A stretch of 64,000 bases of DNA from Cyanobacteria bacterium CG_2015-22_32_23 (GCA_009993045.1 JAACUG010000063.1:1-64000); one strand, 5' to 3'. Shown: positions 46,601-55,325, counted from the first letter of the stretch. The notes: generated from the sequence alone by a model not told the origin. Made by a program: numbers and translations.

Positions 46601-48529
46601 ATGACTATTATCACCATTCAATCACTAAAAAAAGACTTCGGCATTAAAGAAATTCTCAAGGATGCTAGTTTCAGTATCGACGATAACGATAAAGTAGGTT
46701 TAATTGGGGTTAATGGTTCAGGTAAATCAACCCTCCTCAAAATCTTATCAGGATTAGAGCCTTATGATAGTGGAGAAATGGTGGTAAAGTCTGGGGCAAA
46801 AATCATCTATCTTCCTCAACAACCCGAAATTGAACCAAATAACACCGTTTTAGAACAAGTTTTTGCCTATAGTGGCGAACAAATGCAGTGGATTAAAGAA
46901 TATGAAGATTTATCACATCATATCGCCCATGCTGATAGTGTAACCCAAGAAAAACTACTAGATAAATTAGCAAAAGTGACAGAAAAAATTAACGCTGCTA
47001 ATGCTTGGGATGCAGAAACTAACGCCAAAATTATTCTCGATAAACTGGGAATAAGTGATTTTGATGCCAAAATGGGAGATTTATCTGGAGGTTATCGCAA
47101 AAGAGTTGCCCTTGCTTCGGCTTTAATGGCTGAACCTGATTTATTATTAATGGATGAACCTACTAACCATCTCGATGCTGAATCAGTACAATGGTTACAA
47201 GAATATATGCAAAAATTTAGCGGTGCAATTTTCTTGATTACCCATGATCGCTATTTCTTAGATCAGGTTACAACTCGTATTCTGGAAATTGATCGAGCTG
47301 ATATGTACGGTTATGCAGGTAACTATAGTTATTATCTTGAGAAAAAGGCTCTAGCTGAGGAATCTGTGGCTAGTAGTCAAAGAAAACATCAAGGAGTACT
47401 TAGACGAGAATTAGAGTGGCTTAAAAAAGGACCTAAAGCCCGTAGTACAAAACAAAAAGCTAGAATTGATCGTGTTTATGACTTGAAAGATAAAGAGTTT
47501 AAGCAAACTCAAAGCAAGGTAGAAATTGATACCCCTAGTCGTCGTATCGGTAAAAAAGTCATTGAATTACATAATATTAGCAAATCTTTTGGCGATCGCA
47601 CAATAATTAAAGATTTTACCTATGAATTTGCGCCAGATGATAGAGTGGGAATAATTGGTGGTAACGGCGTTGGTAAGTCAACTTTGATGAATTTAATTAT
47701 GACAAAAATAGAGCCAGATAAAGGGAAAGTAGAAATTGGTAGTACAATTCATATAGGCTATTTTGATCAACATTCCGATGATTTAATCACCGCAGCACAA
47801 AATGAACAACGAGCCATAGAATATATAAAAGATGTGGCTACCTATATCGAAACCAGTGATGGTAGTCAAATTAGTGCCTCACAACTGCTAGAAAGATTTT
47901 TATTTACTCCTAACCAACAATATTCTCCCATTGCTAAACTTTCGGGAGGAGAAAAACGTCGTTTATTTTTACTGAGGATGTTAATTAGTAATCCGAATGT
48001 ATTAATTTTAGATGAACCTACCAATGATTTAGATGTTCAAACTTTAGCAGTATTAGAAGAATATATCGAATCTTTTAAAGGTTGTGTAGTTATAGTATCT
48101 CATGATCGGTACTTTCTTGATCGCACGGTAGAAACAATTTTTGCCTTTGAAAGTAATGGTAATCTGCGTCAATATCCAGGGAATTATTCAGTTTATTTAG
48201 ACTATAAAAAGAAACAAGAAAAAAAATTACAAGAAGAAAAAACAGCTAATTCTAAAATTACTAAACAAGTTAAAAATATTGAAGAAAAAGAAAGTAAATC
48301 TAGTACAACTATCCGTAAAATGTCAACTTATCAAAGAAGGGAATTAGAGAAATTAGAAAACAAAATTATTCCTGATTTAGAAAGTAAAAAAGTTGATGTT
48401 GAAAGTAAATTACATAGTAATTCTGATGATTATGAAAAACTCCATCAGTTAACACAAGAATTAGCTAAAATTAATGAAAATATTGACAAAGCCACAGCAA
48501 AATGGATGGAATTATCAGAATTAAGTTAA
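46601..48529 (+). CDS. ABC-F family ATPase
   Basis: 642 residues. Two ABC domains without membrane segments: Walker A GVNGSGKSTLLK (about 37-48) and GGNGVGKSTLMN (about 350), signatures LSGGYRKRVALASAL and LSGGEKRRLFLLRML, Walker B LLLMDEPTNHLD and LILDEPTNDLD. A linker with KKGPKARSTKQKAR sits between the domains, and a charged coiled-coil tail (about 540-640) follows, as in Uup. ABC-F proteins act on ribosomes or, for Uup, also on DNA structures. Confidence 0.93.
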   Translation: MTIITIQSLKKDFGIKEILKDASFSIDDNDKVGLIGVNGSGKSTLLKILSGLEPYDSGEMVVKSGAKIIYLPQQPEIEPNNTVLEQVFAYSGEQMQWIKEYEDLSHHIAHADSVTQEKLLDKLAKVTEKINAANAWDAETNAKIILDKLGISDFDAKMGDLSGGYRKRVALASALMAEPDLLLMDEPTNHLDAESVQWLQEYMQKFSGAIFLITHDRYFLDQVTTRILEIDRADMYGYAGNYSYYLEKKALAEESVASSQRKHQGVLRRELEWLKKGPKARSTKQKARIDRVYDLKDKEFKQTQSKVEIDTPSRRIGKKVIELHNISKSFGDRTIIKDFTYEFAPDDRVGIIGGNGVGKSTLMNLIMTKIEPDKGKVEIGSTIHIGYFDQHSDDLITAAQNEQRAIEYIKDVATYIETSDGSQISASQLLERFLFTPNQQYSPIAKLSGGEKRRLFLLRMLISNPNVLILDEPTNDLDVQTLAVLEEYIESFKGCVVIVSHDRYFLDRTVETIFAFESNGNLRQYPGNYSVYLDYKKKQEKKLQEEKTANSKITKQVKNIEEKESKSSTTIRKMSTYQRRELEKLENKIIPDLESKKVDVESKLHSNSDDYEKLHQLTQELAKINENIDKATAKWMELSELS

Positions 48530-48544
48530 TTTAACATAAAGTAA

Positions 48545-48576
48545 GTTGGGTTGAATTTATTTCATCAAAACCCAAC
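48545..48576 (+). terminator. Rho-independent terminator after ABC-F gene
   Basis: GTTGGGTT (48545-48552) pairs with AACCCAAC (48569-48576), loop 16 nt, followed by ATTTTT. It lies 16 bp past the ABC-F stop codon. Confidence 0.75.
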
Positions 48577-48603
48577 ATTTTTAGTCTTATTTTGTCTAAA
48601 TAT

Positions 48604-48663
48604 TAAAGCATTTATGAATTGTGGACTTGAAAATTAATAAGAATGACTCATAATCTTTGTTGC
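48604..48663 (+). repeat. Dispersed intergenic element C, copy 2
   Basis: 90% identical to 43576-43635. Here a TTGCCT-rich insert separates the core from the distal TACAAT-AATTTTAC block. Confidence 0.85.
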
Positions 48664-48801
48664 CTATTGCCTTTCATCTTTTATATCTTACCTTTTGCCT
48701 TTAATAAAATAAATATACAATTAATTTTACTTACTTAAAATATCATTTTTAATACCTTTTTTTTTAGATAATTTATCCCGACAAGAAATAACATCGCCTT
48801 T

Positions 48802-50283
48802 TTAATTTTTATAAGTTATTGACTGTTGATTTCCGTATAAAATTGCAGTAGCTTCAGTTTCACTCCAACGAGTCATTAAGTTTGGTTGTAAACCGAAAAT
48901 AACGATTAAAAAAGCAAGAAATAACGCTGGTATTCTTTCACTCCATAAAACTTTTGGTAGATTACTTAACTCAGGTGTAAGTCTGCCAAAAAAAACTTTA
49001 TTTACCATTAATAAGAAATAAACTGCGGTTAATCCAGTGCCAACTAAACATAGTAAAGTGGGGATGGGGAAAATAGGGAAACTACCTCTAAATACCAGAA
49101 ATTCTGAGATAAATCCTACCATGCCAGGAATCCCAGAACTAGCCATTACTGCTACAATTATTAAACTACCCGTAATAGGTAAACCTTTTTCAGGATTAAG
49201 TAAACCCCTTAAATAATCAACGTCTCGACTGCCTGTTTTTTTGTAAACGATACCCACAAGAATAAATAACATTCCCGATATTAAGCCATGACTTACCATC
49301 TGTAAAATAGACGCATTAATACTTAGTCTTGTCGTCGCTGCCGCCGCTAATAACACATAAGCCATGTGCGCAATGGAAGAATAAGCAACTACTTTTTTCA
49401 TGTCTTTTTGGGCGATGGCACAACAAGCACCATATAAAGCACTTATACCTGCTAAAATCGCTAAATAAGGCGCACAAACTACCCAAGCATCTCGGAAAAA
49501 ACCGATACCAAATCTTAATAAACCATAAGTGCCAAGTTTTAGTAATACTCCAGCCAACAAAACAGATACAGGAGTACTGGCTTCAACGTGCGCATCAGGT
49601 AGCCAAGTATGAAAGGGAAAAATGGGGATTTTGATAAATAAACCAATTAAAAGGGGGATTAATAGCAAAATTTGGCTATTTACTGTCAAAGAATGGGATT
49701 TTAATGGCTCAAATGCAAAAGTTGATTCTCCACTTAACCACACTAAACCGAGGAAAGAAATTAAAACTAAAAATCCTGATAAGGCGGTATAAAGTAGAAA
49801 TTTCATGGCAGCATAACCTCTTTTTGCACCACCCCACACGGCAATAAGAAAATATAAAGGCACAATTTCAATCTCATAAAATAAGAAAAATAAGAGTAGA
49901 TTTTGTGCTAAAAATGCTCCTGATACTCCACCACTTAACAGTAACATCATCCCATAATAAAAACGAGGACGTTGTATATCTTTTGGGGTAATATAAACAG
50001 CAATTAAAGTTAATAAACTATTAAGACAAAGGAGAGGAAAAGATAAACCATCAATCCCTAAGTCATAGCCTAAGCCTAACCAACTTAACCAGATAAAACT
50101 TTCGCTAAATTGTAAGCCAACAATGTCAGTTTGAAAATTAAAGCCTAAAATAATATTAAGAATAACTATTATTCCTGCTGTTATTAGAGCAATATTGCGA
50201 TAAATTAAGGTATTTTTAAAACTAGGTAAAAAACAGATGATTATGGAAATAATTATAGGAATCCAAATAAATAAACTTAACAT
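48802..50283 (-). CDS. ndhD4: NDH-1 subunit NdhD, probably NdhD4
   Basis: 493 residues, about 14 transmembrane helices. Conserved proton-channel motifs: YDLGIDGLSFPLL, LFYEIEIVPLYFLI (Glu of TM5), FPFHTWLPDAHVEASTPVSVLLAG and VAYSSIAHM. Part of NDH-1. Directly downstream of ndhF on the same strand. The F-D order without a cupA gene behind resembles the ndhF4-ndhD4 pair of Synechocystis (constitutive CO2-uptake complex, NDH-1MS'), but the D3/D4 choice is inference from context. Confidence 0.85.
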   Translation of the reverse strand: MLSLFIWIPIIISIIICFLPSFKNTLIYRNIALITAGIIVILNIILGFNFQTDIVGLQFSESFIWLSWLGLGYDLGIDGLSFPLLCLNSLLTLIAVYITPKDIQRPRFYYGMMLLLSGGVSGAFLAQNLLLFFLFYEIEIVPLYFLIAVWGGAKRGYAAMKFLLYTALSGFLVLISFLGLVWLSGESTFAFEPLKSHSLTVNSQILLLIPLLIGLFIKIPIFPFHTWLPDAHVEASTPVSVLLAGVLLKLGTYGLLRFGIGFFRDAWVVCAPYLAILAGISALYGACCAIAQKDMKKVVAYSSIAHMAYVLLAAAATTRLSINASILQMVSHGLISGMLFILVGIVYKKTGSRDVDYLRGLLNPEKGLPITGSLIIVAVMASSGIPGMVGFISEFLVFRGSFPIFPIPTLLCLVGTGLTAVYFLLMVNKVFFGRLTPELSNLPKVLWSERIPALFLAFLIVIFGLQPNLMTRWSETEATAILYGNQQSITYKN

Positions 50284-50345
50284 TTTTATTAATAAATAAA
50301 TTAAAGACAGTAACAGATTAGGAGAATTTTCTTAATTCCTGATTA

Positions 50346-52217
50346 TTAAAATAATGACCAAAAGTTGATAATATTTTGCCATTGTCCGCTTAAAATTGAC
50401 CAGATTAACAAACTAACGCCGATAATAATAGTTAAGATGTAAAATTGTGATTGTCCCGAAGTGTTATATTTGAGAGTATTACCACTAAAAACTGTGACTA
50501 AGCTAACCAGATTCACTACACCATCAATGACATAGCGATCGCACCATGTGGTAAATTGAGCTAAATTAGAGATAAAAGCCACCACAGTAACCTCGTATAT
50601 TTTATCAAGATAAAAATCATAAGCTAATAAATCTTGAATAACACGAAGTGATTTTTGTATCGGGCGATTCCACCCTCGTCTTAAAGGAATAAAAGCACCA
50701 ATAAGACAACCAATCAACCCTGAAACCATGATTAAAGGTAAACTATAAGTCACAATCATTGAAGAGGATGTACTTGAACTTAAAGAATAATTTAAAGTTA
50801 GAAAAGGAGCAAGTAAAGTGATGATAGTTAAAGATACCATAGGAATCGCCATTTGCCAAGGCACTTCTGGGGCACGTTTTGTTTTTGGTTGGGATTTACC
50901 GAGGAAAACTAAACGAAAAACTCTGGTGAAATTAACAGCATTAACTAAATTAACGATAAGTAAAATTATTAATAACCACCAAGTAACTTTTAAGTTACCG
51001 TTAAACCAACTGCTAAAAGTCGTTAACATTCCTAAAGGTAATAAAGCTATAATTCCAGCACTTCCCGTCATATAAGCTAATGTAGTACAAGGCATTTTTG
51101 ACCCAATTCCCCCTAATTCCGTGATATTTTGACCACTGGTTGTTAAGATGATAGAACCAGCACTCATAAATAATAAAGCCTTTGCTACCCCATGAGTAAA
51201 TAATATCAAAAAAGCAATATTAACATGACCTAATCCTACAGCAATAAAAACTAAACCAAGATAAGCGCTAGTAGAATGGGATAAAGTACGTTTGAGATCA
51301 ATTTGTGCTAAGGCAATTAATGAGCCACCAATGGCAGTAATTGCACCAATAATAATTAAAGCATCCGTTACTACGGGAGAAAGATTGAATACAGGTTCTA
51401 ATTTTATTAATACATATGCACCAGCAGATACAACGATAGAGTTACGCATAATACTAGCAGGACTTGGTCCTTCCATACCTTCATCAAGCCAGAGATTTAA
51501 AGGAAATTGAGCGCATTTACCTATAGGTCCTGCGATGAGAGCTAAACCGATTAATGTTATGGTAAAAGGAGGTAATGGGGAAGTCTGTGCCCAATTTTGT
51601 AGTTGTGAAAAAGTTAATCCTGCACCATCAGAAGAAAGTGCCACAATACCCATTAATAATAAAATATCCCCTACCCTTTTGGTTAAAAAGGCATCCCTAG
51701 CCGCAGTAACAACTAAGGGTTGTGCATACCAAAAACCCACTAACAAATATGTAGAGAGTGTTAATAATTCTAGTAACCCATAACTTAGTAATAGAGAATC
51801 ACTTAAAGCAATACCTCCTAAAGCTGCTTCAAAAAATCCCATTAAACCAAAAAATCTGGCGATGGCCCAATCTTTCTCCATGTAACCTAATGCAAATACT
51901 TGAGCTAATAAACTAATACCCGTAACTAATTGTAATGCACCAACACTAACGGGAGAAATTTCAATAGCCAAAGATAAATCTAAATCAGCAATGGAAAACC
52001 AAGGAAAAATAATACTTTGAGTAGGTTGTTGCCAAATATGACTAAAAACGACACCATCATGAATAAATGATAATAGCGTCATAAATATATTAATATAAGC
52101 AGCAGGACGTGGCCCTGTTTTACGAATAAAACCAAAACACCAAGGAAGACTAAAAACCGCTCCTAACAAGCCATATAAAGGTACTAACCAAATATATTCT
52201 ACTAAAAAATTTATCAT
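50346..52217 (-). CDS. ndhF4: NDH-1 subunit NdhF, probably NdhF4
   Basis: About 623 residues, about 15 transmembrane helices. It starts MINFLVEYIWLVPLYGLLGA, as NdhF4-type proteins do. The frame is open for 33 more codons upstream, but that stretch (Cys/Asp/Ser-rich) does not look like family sequence, so the ATG at 52217 is used. The LKRTLSHSTSAYLGLVF and LNLWLDEGMEGPSPAS motifs match CO2-uptake NdhF rather than respiratory NdhF1. First gene of the ndhF-ndhD unit. Confidence 0.85.
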   Translation of the reverse strand: MINFLVEYIWLVPLYGLLGAVFSLPWCFGFIRKTGPRPAAYINIFMTLLSFIHDGVVFSHIWQQPTQSIIFPWFSIADLDLSLAIEISPVSVGALQLVTGISLLAQVFALGYMEKDWAIARFFGLMGFFEAALGGIALSDSLLLSYGLLELLTLSTYLLVGFWYAQPLVVTAARDAFLTKRVGDILLLMGIVALSSDGAGLTFSQLQNWAQTSPLPPFTITLIGLALIAGPIGKCAQFPLNLWLDEGMEGPSPASIMRNSIVVSAGAYVLIKLEPVFNLSPVVTDALIIIGAITAIGGSLIALAQIDLKRTLSHSTSAYLGLVFIAVGLGHVNIAFLILFTHGVAKALLFMSAGSIILTTSGQNITELGGIGSKMPCTTLAYMTGSAGIIALLPLGMLTTFSSWFNGNLKVTWWLLIILLIVNLVNAVNFTRVFRLVFLGKSQPKTKRAPEVPWQMAIPMVSLTIITLLAPFLTLNYSLSSSTSSSMIVTYSLPLIMVSGLIGCLIGAFIPLRRGWNRPIQKSLRVIQDLLAYDFYLDKIYEVTVVAFISNLAQFTTWCDRYVIDGVVNLVSLVTVFSGNTLKYNTSGQSQFYILTIIIGVSLLIWSILSGQWQNIINFWSLF

Positions 52218-52372
52218 CCCTGTTTTTATTAATAAATCATCACAACATAATGAATCAATCTTATAGCAATGTGTTGATGTCTGATCAGATTTCTCTATAA
52301 AAGATTCTGATACCATTGTAAATTTTCTATAATCAAACTAGATTTTAGATTTTAGGTTTCAAATAATTAGTT

Positions 52373-52418
52373 TATAGAACCCATTTGGTATCTACTAAAT
52401 GTAAGTTATAATATTATC
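52373..52418 (+). repeat. 46-bp perfect inverted repeat, left copy
   Basis: Begins TATAGAACCCATTTGG and ends TAATATTATC. It matches the reverse complement of 54490-54535 at all 46 positions. The match ends cleanly on both sides apart from a TAA one base further in. Confidence 0.95.
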
Positions 52419-52421
52419 TTA

Positions 52422-52440
52422 AATAATGATAATCATCATA
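52422..52440. promoter_or_regulatory. Fur-box-like site
   Basis: AATAATGATAATCATCATA agrees with the classical 19-bp Fur box at 16 of 19 positions. It lies 3 bp inside the left inverted repeat, 140 bp before the DJ-1 pseudogene and about 205 bp before the divergent ndhF start. Confidence 0.5.
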
Positions 52441-52579
52441 AATGACATATTCTAGTAGCCATTGGTTTTAAATTAGTAAACCAACGGGATAATAAACCTA
52501 ATGACATTACACCTCAGCACTCAAGAAAATAGAGATGACAGAGTTACAATGAGAACAAGTACAAGCAGAAAAAAATATA

Positions 52580-52823
52580 ATGAGTAATAAAATACTTATC
52601 GTTCTAACCAGTGTTGAAAAGTATCCCAATTTGAATCGAGCTACTGGTTTGTGGCTAGGGGAAGCAGTTCACTTTGTCAAAAAAGTAGAAGAAGCAGGTT
52701 ATGAAGTTGATTACGTCAGCCCCAAAGGAGGATATACACCGATTGATCCCCACAGTCTTGCAATGGCAGAACCCAGCATCTGGTGAAGCCGTCGCTAATT
52801 TACTGATTACCTCCTTAAAATAG
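52580..52823 (+). pseudogene. DJ-1/PfpI-family gene with internal deletion
   Basis: Codons 1-64 encode the N-terminus of a DJ-1/PfpI-like protein (KILIVLTSVEKYPNLNRATG, then GYEVDYVSPKGG and DPHSLAMAEP). The frame then stops after two codons. In another frame, QNPASGEAVANLLITSLK and a stop at 52821-52823 are the exact C-terminus expected of the same family. The middle, including the nucleophile Cys and catalytic His, is missing. Both frames share CAGAACCC at the junction (52767-52774), which suggests a deletion between short direct repeats. Non-functional as an amidotransferase or glyoxalase. Confidence 0.85.
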
Positions 52824-53060
52824 TGCAACGCTATTGTTCAGGGTAGTGGAGGATAAAACTGAGAAATAAACTTAGTAGCTGACGAGTATTCTTCTGCTGT
52901 CTTAGTATTAATATACTGGTGAGAATCTTCTATAAATTTTATGTGTTTATATATTTTATTCATCCTATAAATTAACTATTCGATACCGTCAGCAAATAAT
53001 CGAGATAATGACGATTATACTTCTTATAGCCTTTTTTCTTACGAATAACCAAGAGAATAA

Positions 53061-53219
53061 TTAATTATCACATTTAATTACATTATTAATCAAACGACAA
53101 TTTTTCCCTTTTAAATCACATCTAACTATACCGTTAATTACAGGACAATCAGTTGTATTTTGGGCTATAGATACATTCTTGAGATTCAATGCCATCAACA
53201 AAATTAATTCGGAAATCAT
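53061..53219 (-). CDS. Candidate small secreted Cys peptide
   Basis: 52 residues. A hydrophobic start (MISELILLMAL...SIAQ) resembling a signal peptide is followed by a mature part with two copies of C-x-x-I-N-x-(I/V)-(V/I)-(R/K)-C-D: CPVINGIVRCD and CRLINNVIKCD. The DNA of the two units differs mostly in ways that keep residue type, as expected of a selected coding duplication. Against it: no charged n-region and only a weak ribosome binding site. No family recognised. The flanking DNA (52824-53060 and 53220-53321) shows no other gene. Confidence 0.4.
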   Translation of the reverse strand: MISELILLMALNLKNVSIAQNTTDCPVINGIVRCDLKGKNCRLINNVIKCDN

Positions 53220-53321
53220 AAGCTGTCATTAATTACATAACAATAATATTGTATCATAACTATTCTTATAAAATTCGTAAGAAAAAAGCCCTAAAATAGA
53301 AACAGAGTTAGGGTGAATATA

Positions 53322-53579
53322 ATGAGCAGATATAGTAAAGATTGGAAAGAAATATCGATAGAAGTCAAAAAGAAAGCCCATTGGAAGTGTAATAAATGTG
53401 GTGCAGACTTTAAGGATAAATCAAGGAAAGGTAACTGTCTGCAAGTGCATCATTGGAATAGAATACCAGAAGATAACAGACCAGAGAATTTAGTAGCTTT
53501 ATGCAATAGCTGTCATTTACAATATCATCAGGGCAGAAAAGGTAATATTTCCCTCAATCAATTATCCCTTAATTTATGA
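53322..53579 (+). CDS. HNH endonuclease-like protein
   Basis: 85 residues. Zinc pairs C23-x2-C26 and C61-x2-C64 frame the HNH core VHHWNRIPEDNRPENLVALC with H43/H44, N56 and H65. Small stand-alone HNH proteins nick or cut DNA. The ATG at 53322 follows AGGG by nine bases, so the in-frame GTG at 53313 is rejected. CCCTAA...TTAGGG (53289-53294, 53308-53313) forms a hairpin over the ribosome binding site. It overlaps the next gene by 4 bp. Inside the inverted-repeat segment. Confidence 0.85.
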   Translation: MSRYSKDWKEISIEVKKKAHWKCNKCGADFKDKSRKGNCLQVHHWNRIPEDNRPENLVALCNSCHLQYHQGRKGNISLNQLSLNL

Positions 53580-54349
53580 TAAAGATGTCGTCTATTATCA
53601 GTAAAATACAAAAACAGAGAGTTAGTGACGGGAAAACTATCCCAATTTTTTCTGGTTGTGATTCATCTAGTTATACTTTAATTCTTGTTCTATCGAACCT
53701 CGGTGATTTTGATAGTCTTGAATATGTTTGGTGGTTAAAGAAGGAAACAGATTTACTTAAAACTAAAAATATAGCAGTGAAAGCGATCGCCATTGGGAAT
53801 AGAGAATCAGGGAAAAAGTTTTGTCAATATACAAGATTTTCCGAAGAAAATTTATTCATTGATTCTAATGCAGAACTTCATCAAGAATTAAGATTATATC
53901 AAGGTTTAAATTGGAATTTAGCTTTTTTTTCAGCGACACAAAATGCTTGGTTAAATCTATTATTAATGTGTGCGGGAATTGGTAGTAAAGGCACTTTGAA
54001 AGAGGTTTTGCGAGGTTATATAGGAGATAAAAATGCACCATCTCTATTTAAAGAAAATGAATCAATCAATATTAAACCTTTACCGATGATTAAAGGCTCA
54101 TTGTTTAACATAGCAGGAAAAAATTATCAACGTCCTTTTGAATTGGCAACACTACGTCTTCAGAATATGGTTGAGGTTTTAAAAAATTGGCAAACTTATG
54201 TACCAAATGACAAATATTTGACTCAAAGAGGGGGAACTTTTCTTTTTAACAAAGAAGGAGAATTAATTTATGAATATCGAGATAAAGGAATATTAGGATT
54301 TGCCGAAAATATGAGTAATCCTCTGACATTTTTAAAAACATTAACATAA
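53576..54349 (+). CDS. AhpC/TSA-type peroxiredoxin-like protein
   Basis: 257 residues (or 254 from the ATG at 53585). IFSGCDSSSYTLILVLSNLG, FDSLEYVWWLKKE, AIAIGNRESGKKFCQYTRF and a C-terminal RGGTFLFNKEGELIYEYRDK match the thioredoxin-fold AhpC/TSA-like family of cyanobacteria. C28 is at the head of the fold; the usual CxxC is not present, so redox activity is uncertain. The start overlaps the HNH stop codon (ATGA), so translation is probably coupled. Confidence 0.75.
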   Translation: MIKMSSIISKIQKQRVSDGKTIPIFSGCDSSSYTLILVLSNLGDFDSLEYVWWLKKETDLLKTKNIAVKAIAIGNRESGKKFCQYTRFSEENLFIDSNAELHQELRLYQGLNWNLAFFSATQNAWLNLLLMCAGIGSKGTLKEVLRGYIGDKNAPSLFKENESINIKPLPMIKGSLFNIAGKNYQRPFELATLRLQNMVEVLKNWQTYVPNDKYLTQRGGTFLFNKEGELIYEYRDKGILGFAENMSNPLTFLKTLT

Positions 54350-54372
54350 TTAGATAACACAACAGAGAAATT

Positions 54373-54513
54373 ATGAGTAACAATCAAAGTTTTGAAGAAA
54401 AATATCCTAACCTTAGGGATTTTGTTTATTATCAAGGAAAAATAGAAATCGGTTATAACCAGAACATTAACTCTTTTGTCTTTGCTTATGATAATATTAT
54501 AACTTACATTTAG
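54373..54513 (+). pseudogene. Conserved hypothetical gene truncated by the right inverted repeat
   Basis: 46 codons: EEKYPNLRDFVYYQGKIEIG, then a NSFVFAYDN-like end, resembles the start of a small cyanobacterial protein family (pattern YPNL..WV..G.IEIG....SFI.A.D.GG). The last seven codons lie in the 46-bp inverted repeat (from 54490), which supplies the stop. The remainder of the gene is not seen beyond the repeat. Confidence 0.55.
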
Positions 54514-54535
54514 TAGATACCAAATGGGTTCTATA
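54490..54535 (-). repeat. 46-bp perfect inverted repeat, right copy
   Basis: Reverse complement of 52373-52418 at all 46 positions; 2071 bp separate the copies. It interrupts the small gene at 54373. Confidence 0.95.
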
Positions 54536-54644
54536 GACATCAAATTACATAAGTTTTTTTCTTTCAGTTAATTTATCTATTAGACTTAGACTATTTAATA
54601 TTCTTCTTGTCTTCCTGTTTCCTAACTCCTTTTATTCTAGGAAA

Positions 54645-55325
54645 TTACCATTTATCAACTATGATTTTTTCTTTTTTTTTGAGGTTAAAAACATCAGGAT
54701 TTACGGATTCAATTTTTCCGTTTACCATACGCCAACAGTTATCAGCTATATCAACTAGATCTGAAGCATCATGGGTGACAATCAATAATGTCCAATGTTT
54801 TTTTAATCGTGATAATAAATTAACTAAATTTTCTTTCATTAACCAGTCTAACCCAGCCGTTGGCTCATCTAAAAGTAAAATATTCGGCTGACGAATCAAT
54901 TGTACTGCTAAAGACAATCTTCTTTGTTGTCCTCCACTAAGAGCATTAGGCGCAGTATCATAACTAAGATGATCTAATCCTACTTCCGTTAAAGCCTCTT
55001 TTACCCTCTCGGTACTTAATTCGGGATGTCCTAATCTTAACTCTTCTAAGATATTACTACCACAAAAATGACGCTCAGGAAATTGAAAAACAATACCGCT
55101 TAATTGTTGTAATTCCACTGATGTTAGTTCTTCTGTACCCCATAAAATTTGTCCACTGGTTTTCTGTGCTAATCCTGCTAAAATTTCGAGTAGTGTAGTT
55201 TTACCAGAACCACTTGTACCTACGATTAACCCTAATTTTTGTAACGGTAGCTGTAAATTTATATTTTCAATAATCGGATGAGGAGTTGCCGCAGGATGAT
55301 AACTAATATTTTTTAAATAAAGCAT
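54645..55325 (-). CDS. ABC transporter ATP-binding protein
   Basis: 226 residues; one ABC domain. Walker A GTSGSGKTTLLEIL near 36-49, Q-loop, signature LSGGQQRRLSLAVQL, Walker B ILLLDEPTAGLD and His of the switch (VTHDASD). The sequence type resembles stand-alone cyanobacterial/plastid ATPases related to ECF transporters (CbiO-like, NAP14/ABCI11-like). No permease is adjacent. It could in principle energise the CbiMNQ system 6 kb away, but nothing here proves it. Confidence 0.85.
   Translation of the reverse strand: MLYLKNISYHPAATPHPIIENINLQLPLQKLGLIVGTSGSGKTTLLEILAGLAQKTSGQILWGTEELTSVELQQLSGIVFQFPERHFCGSNILEELRLGHPELSTERVKEALTEVGLDHLSYDTAPNALSGGQQRRLSLAVQLIRQPNILLLDEPTAGLDWLMKENLVNLLSRLKKHWTLLIVTHDASDLVDIADNCWRMVNGKIESVNPDVFNLKKKEKIIVDKW

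Noticed and set aside
52218-52316. 33-residue N-terminal extension of NdhF
   Set aside because: Polar Cys/Ser/Asp-rich sequence unlike the family; MINFLVEYIW at 52217 is the usual start.
52501-52587. 28-codon frame just before the DJ-1 pseudogene
   Set aside because: Polar low-complexity peptide with no homologue recognised; overlaps the DJ-1 start.
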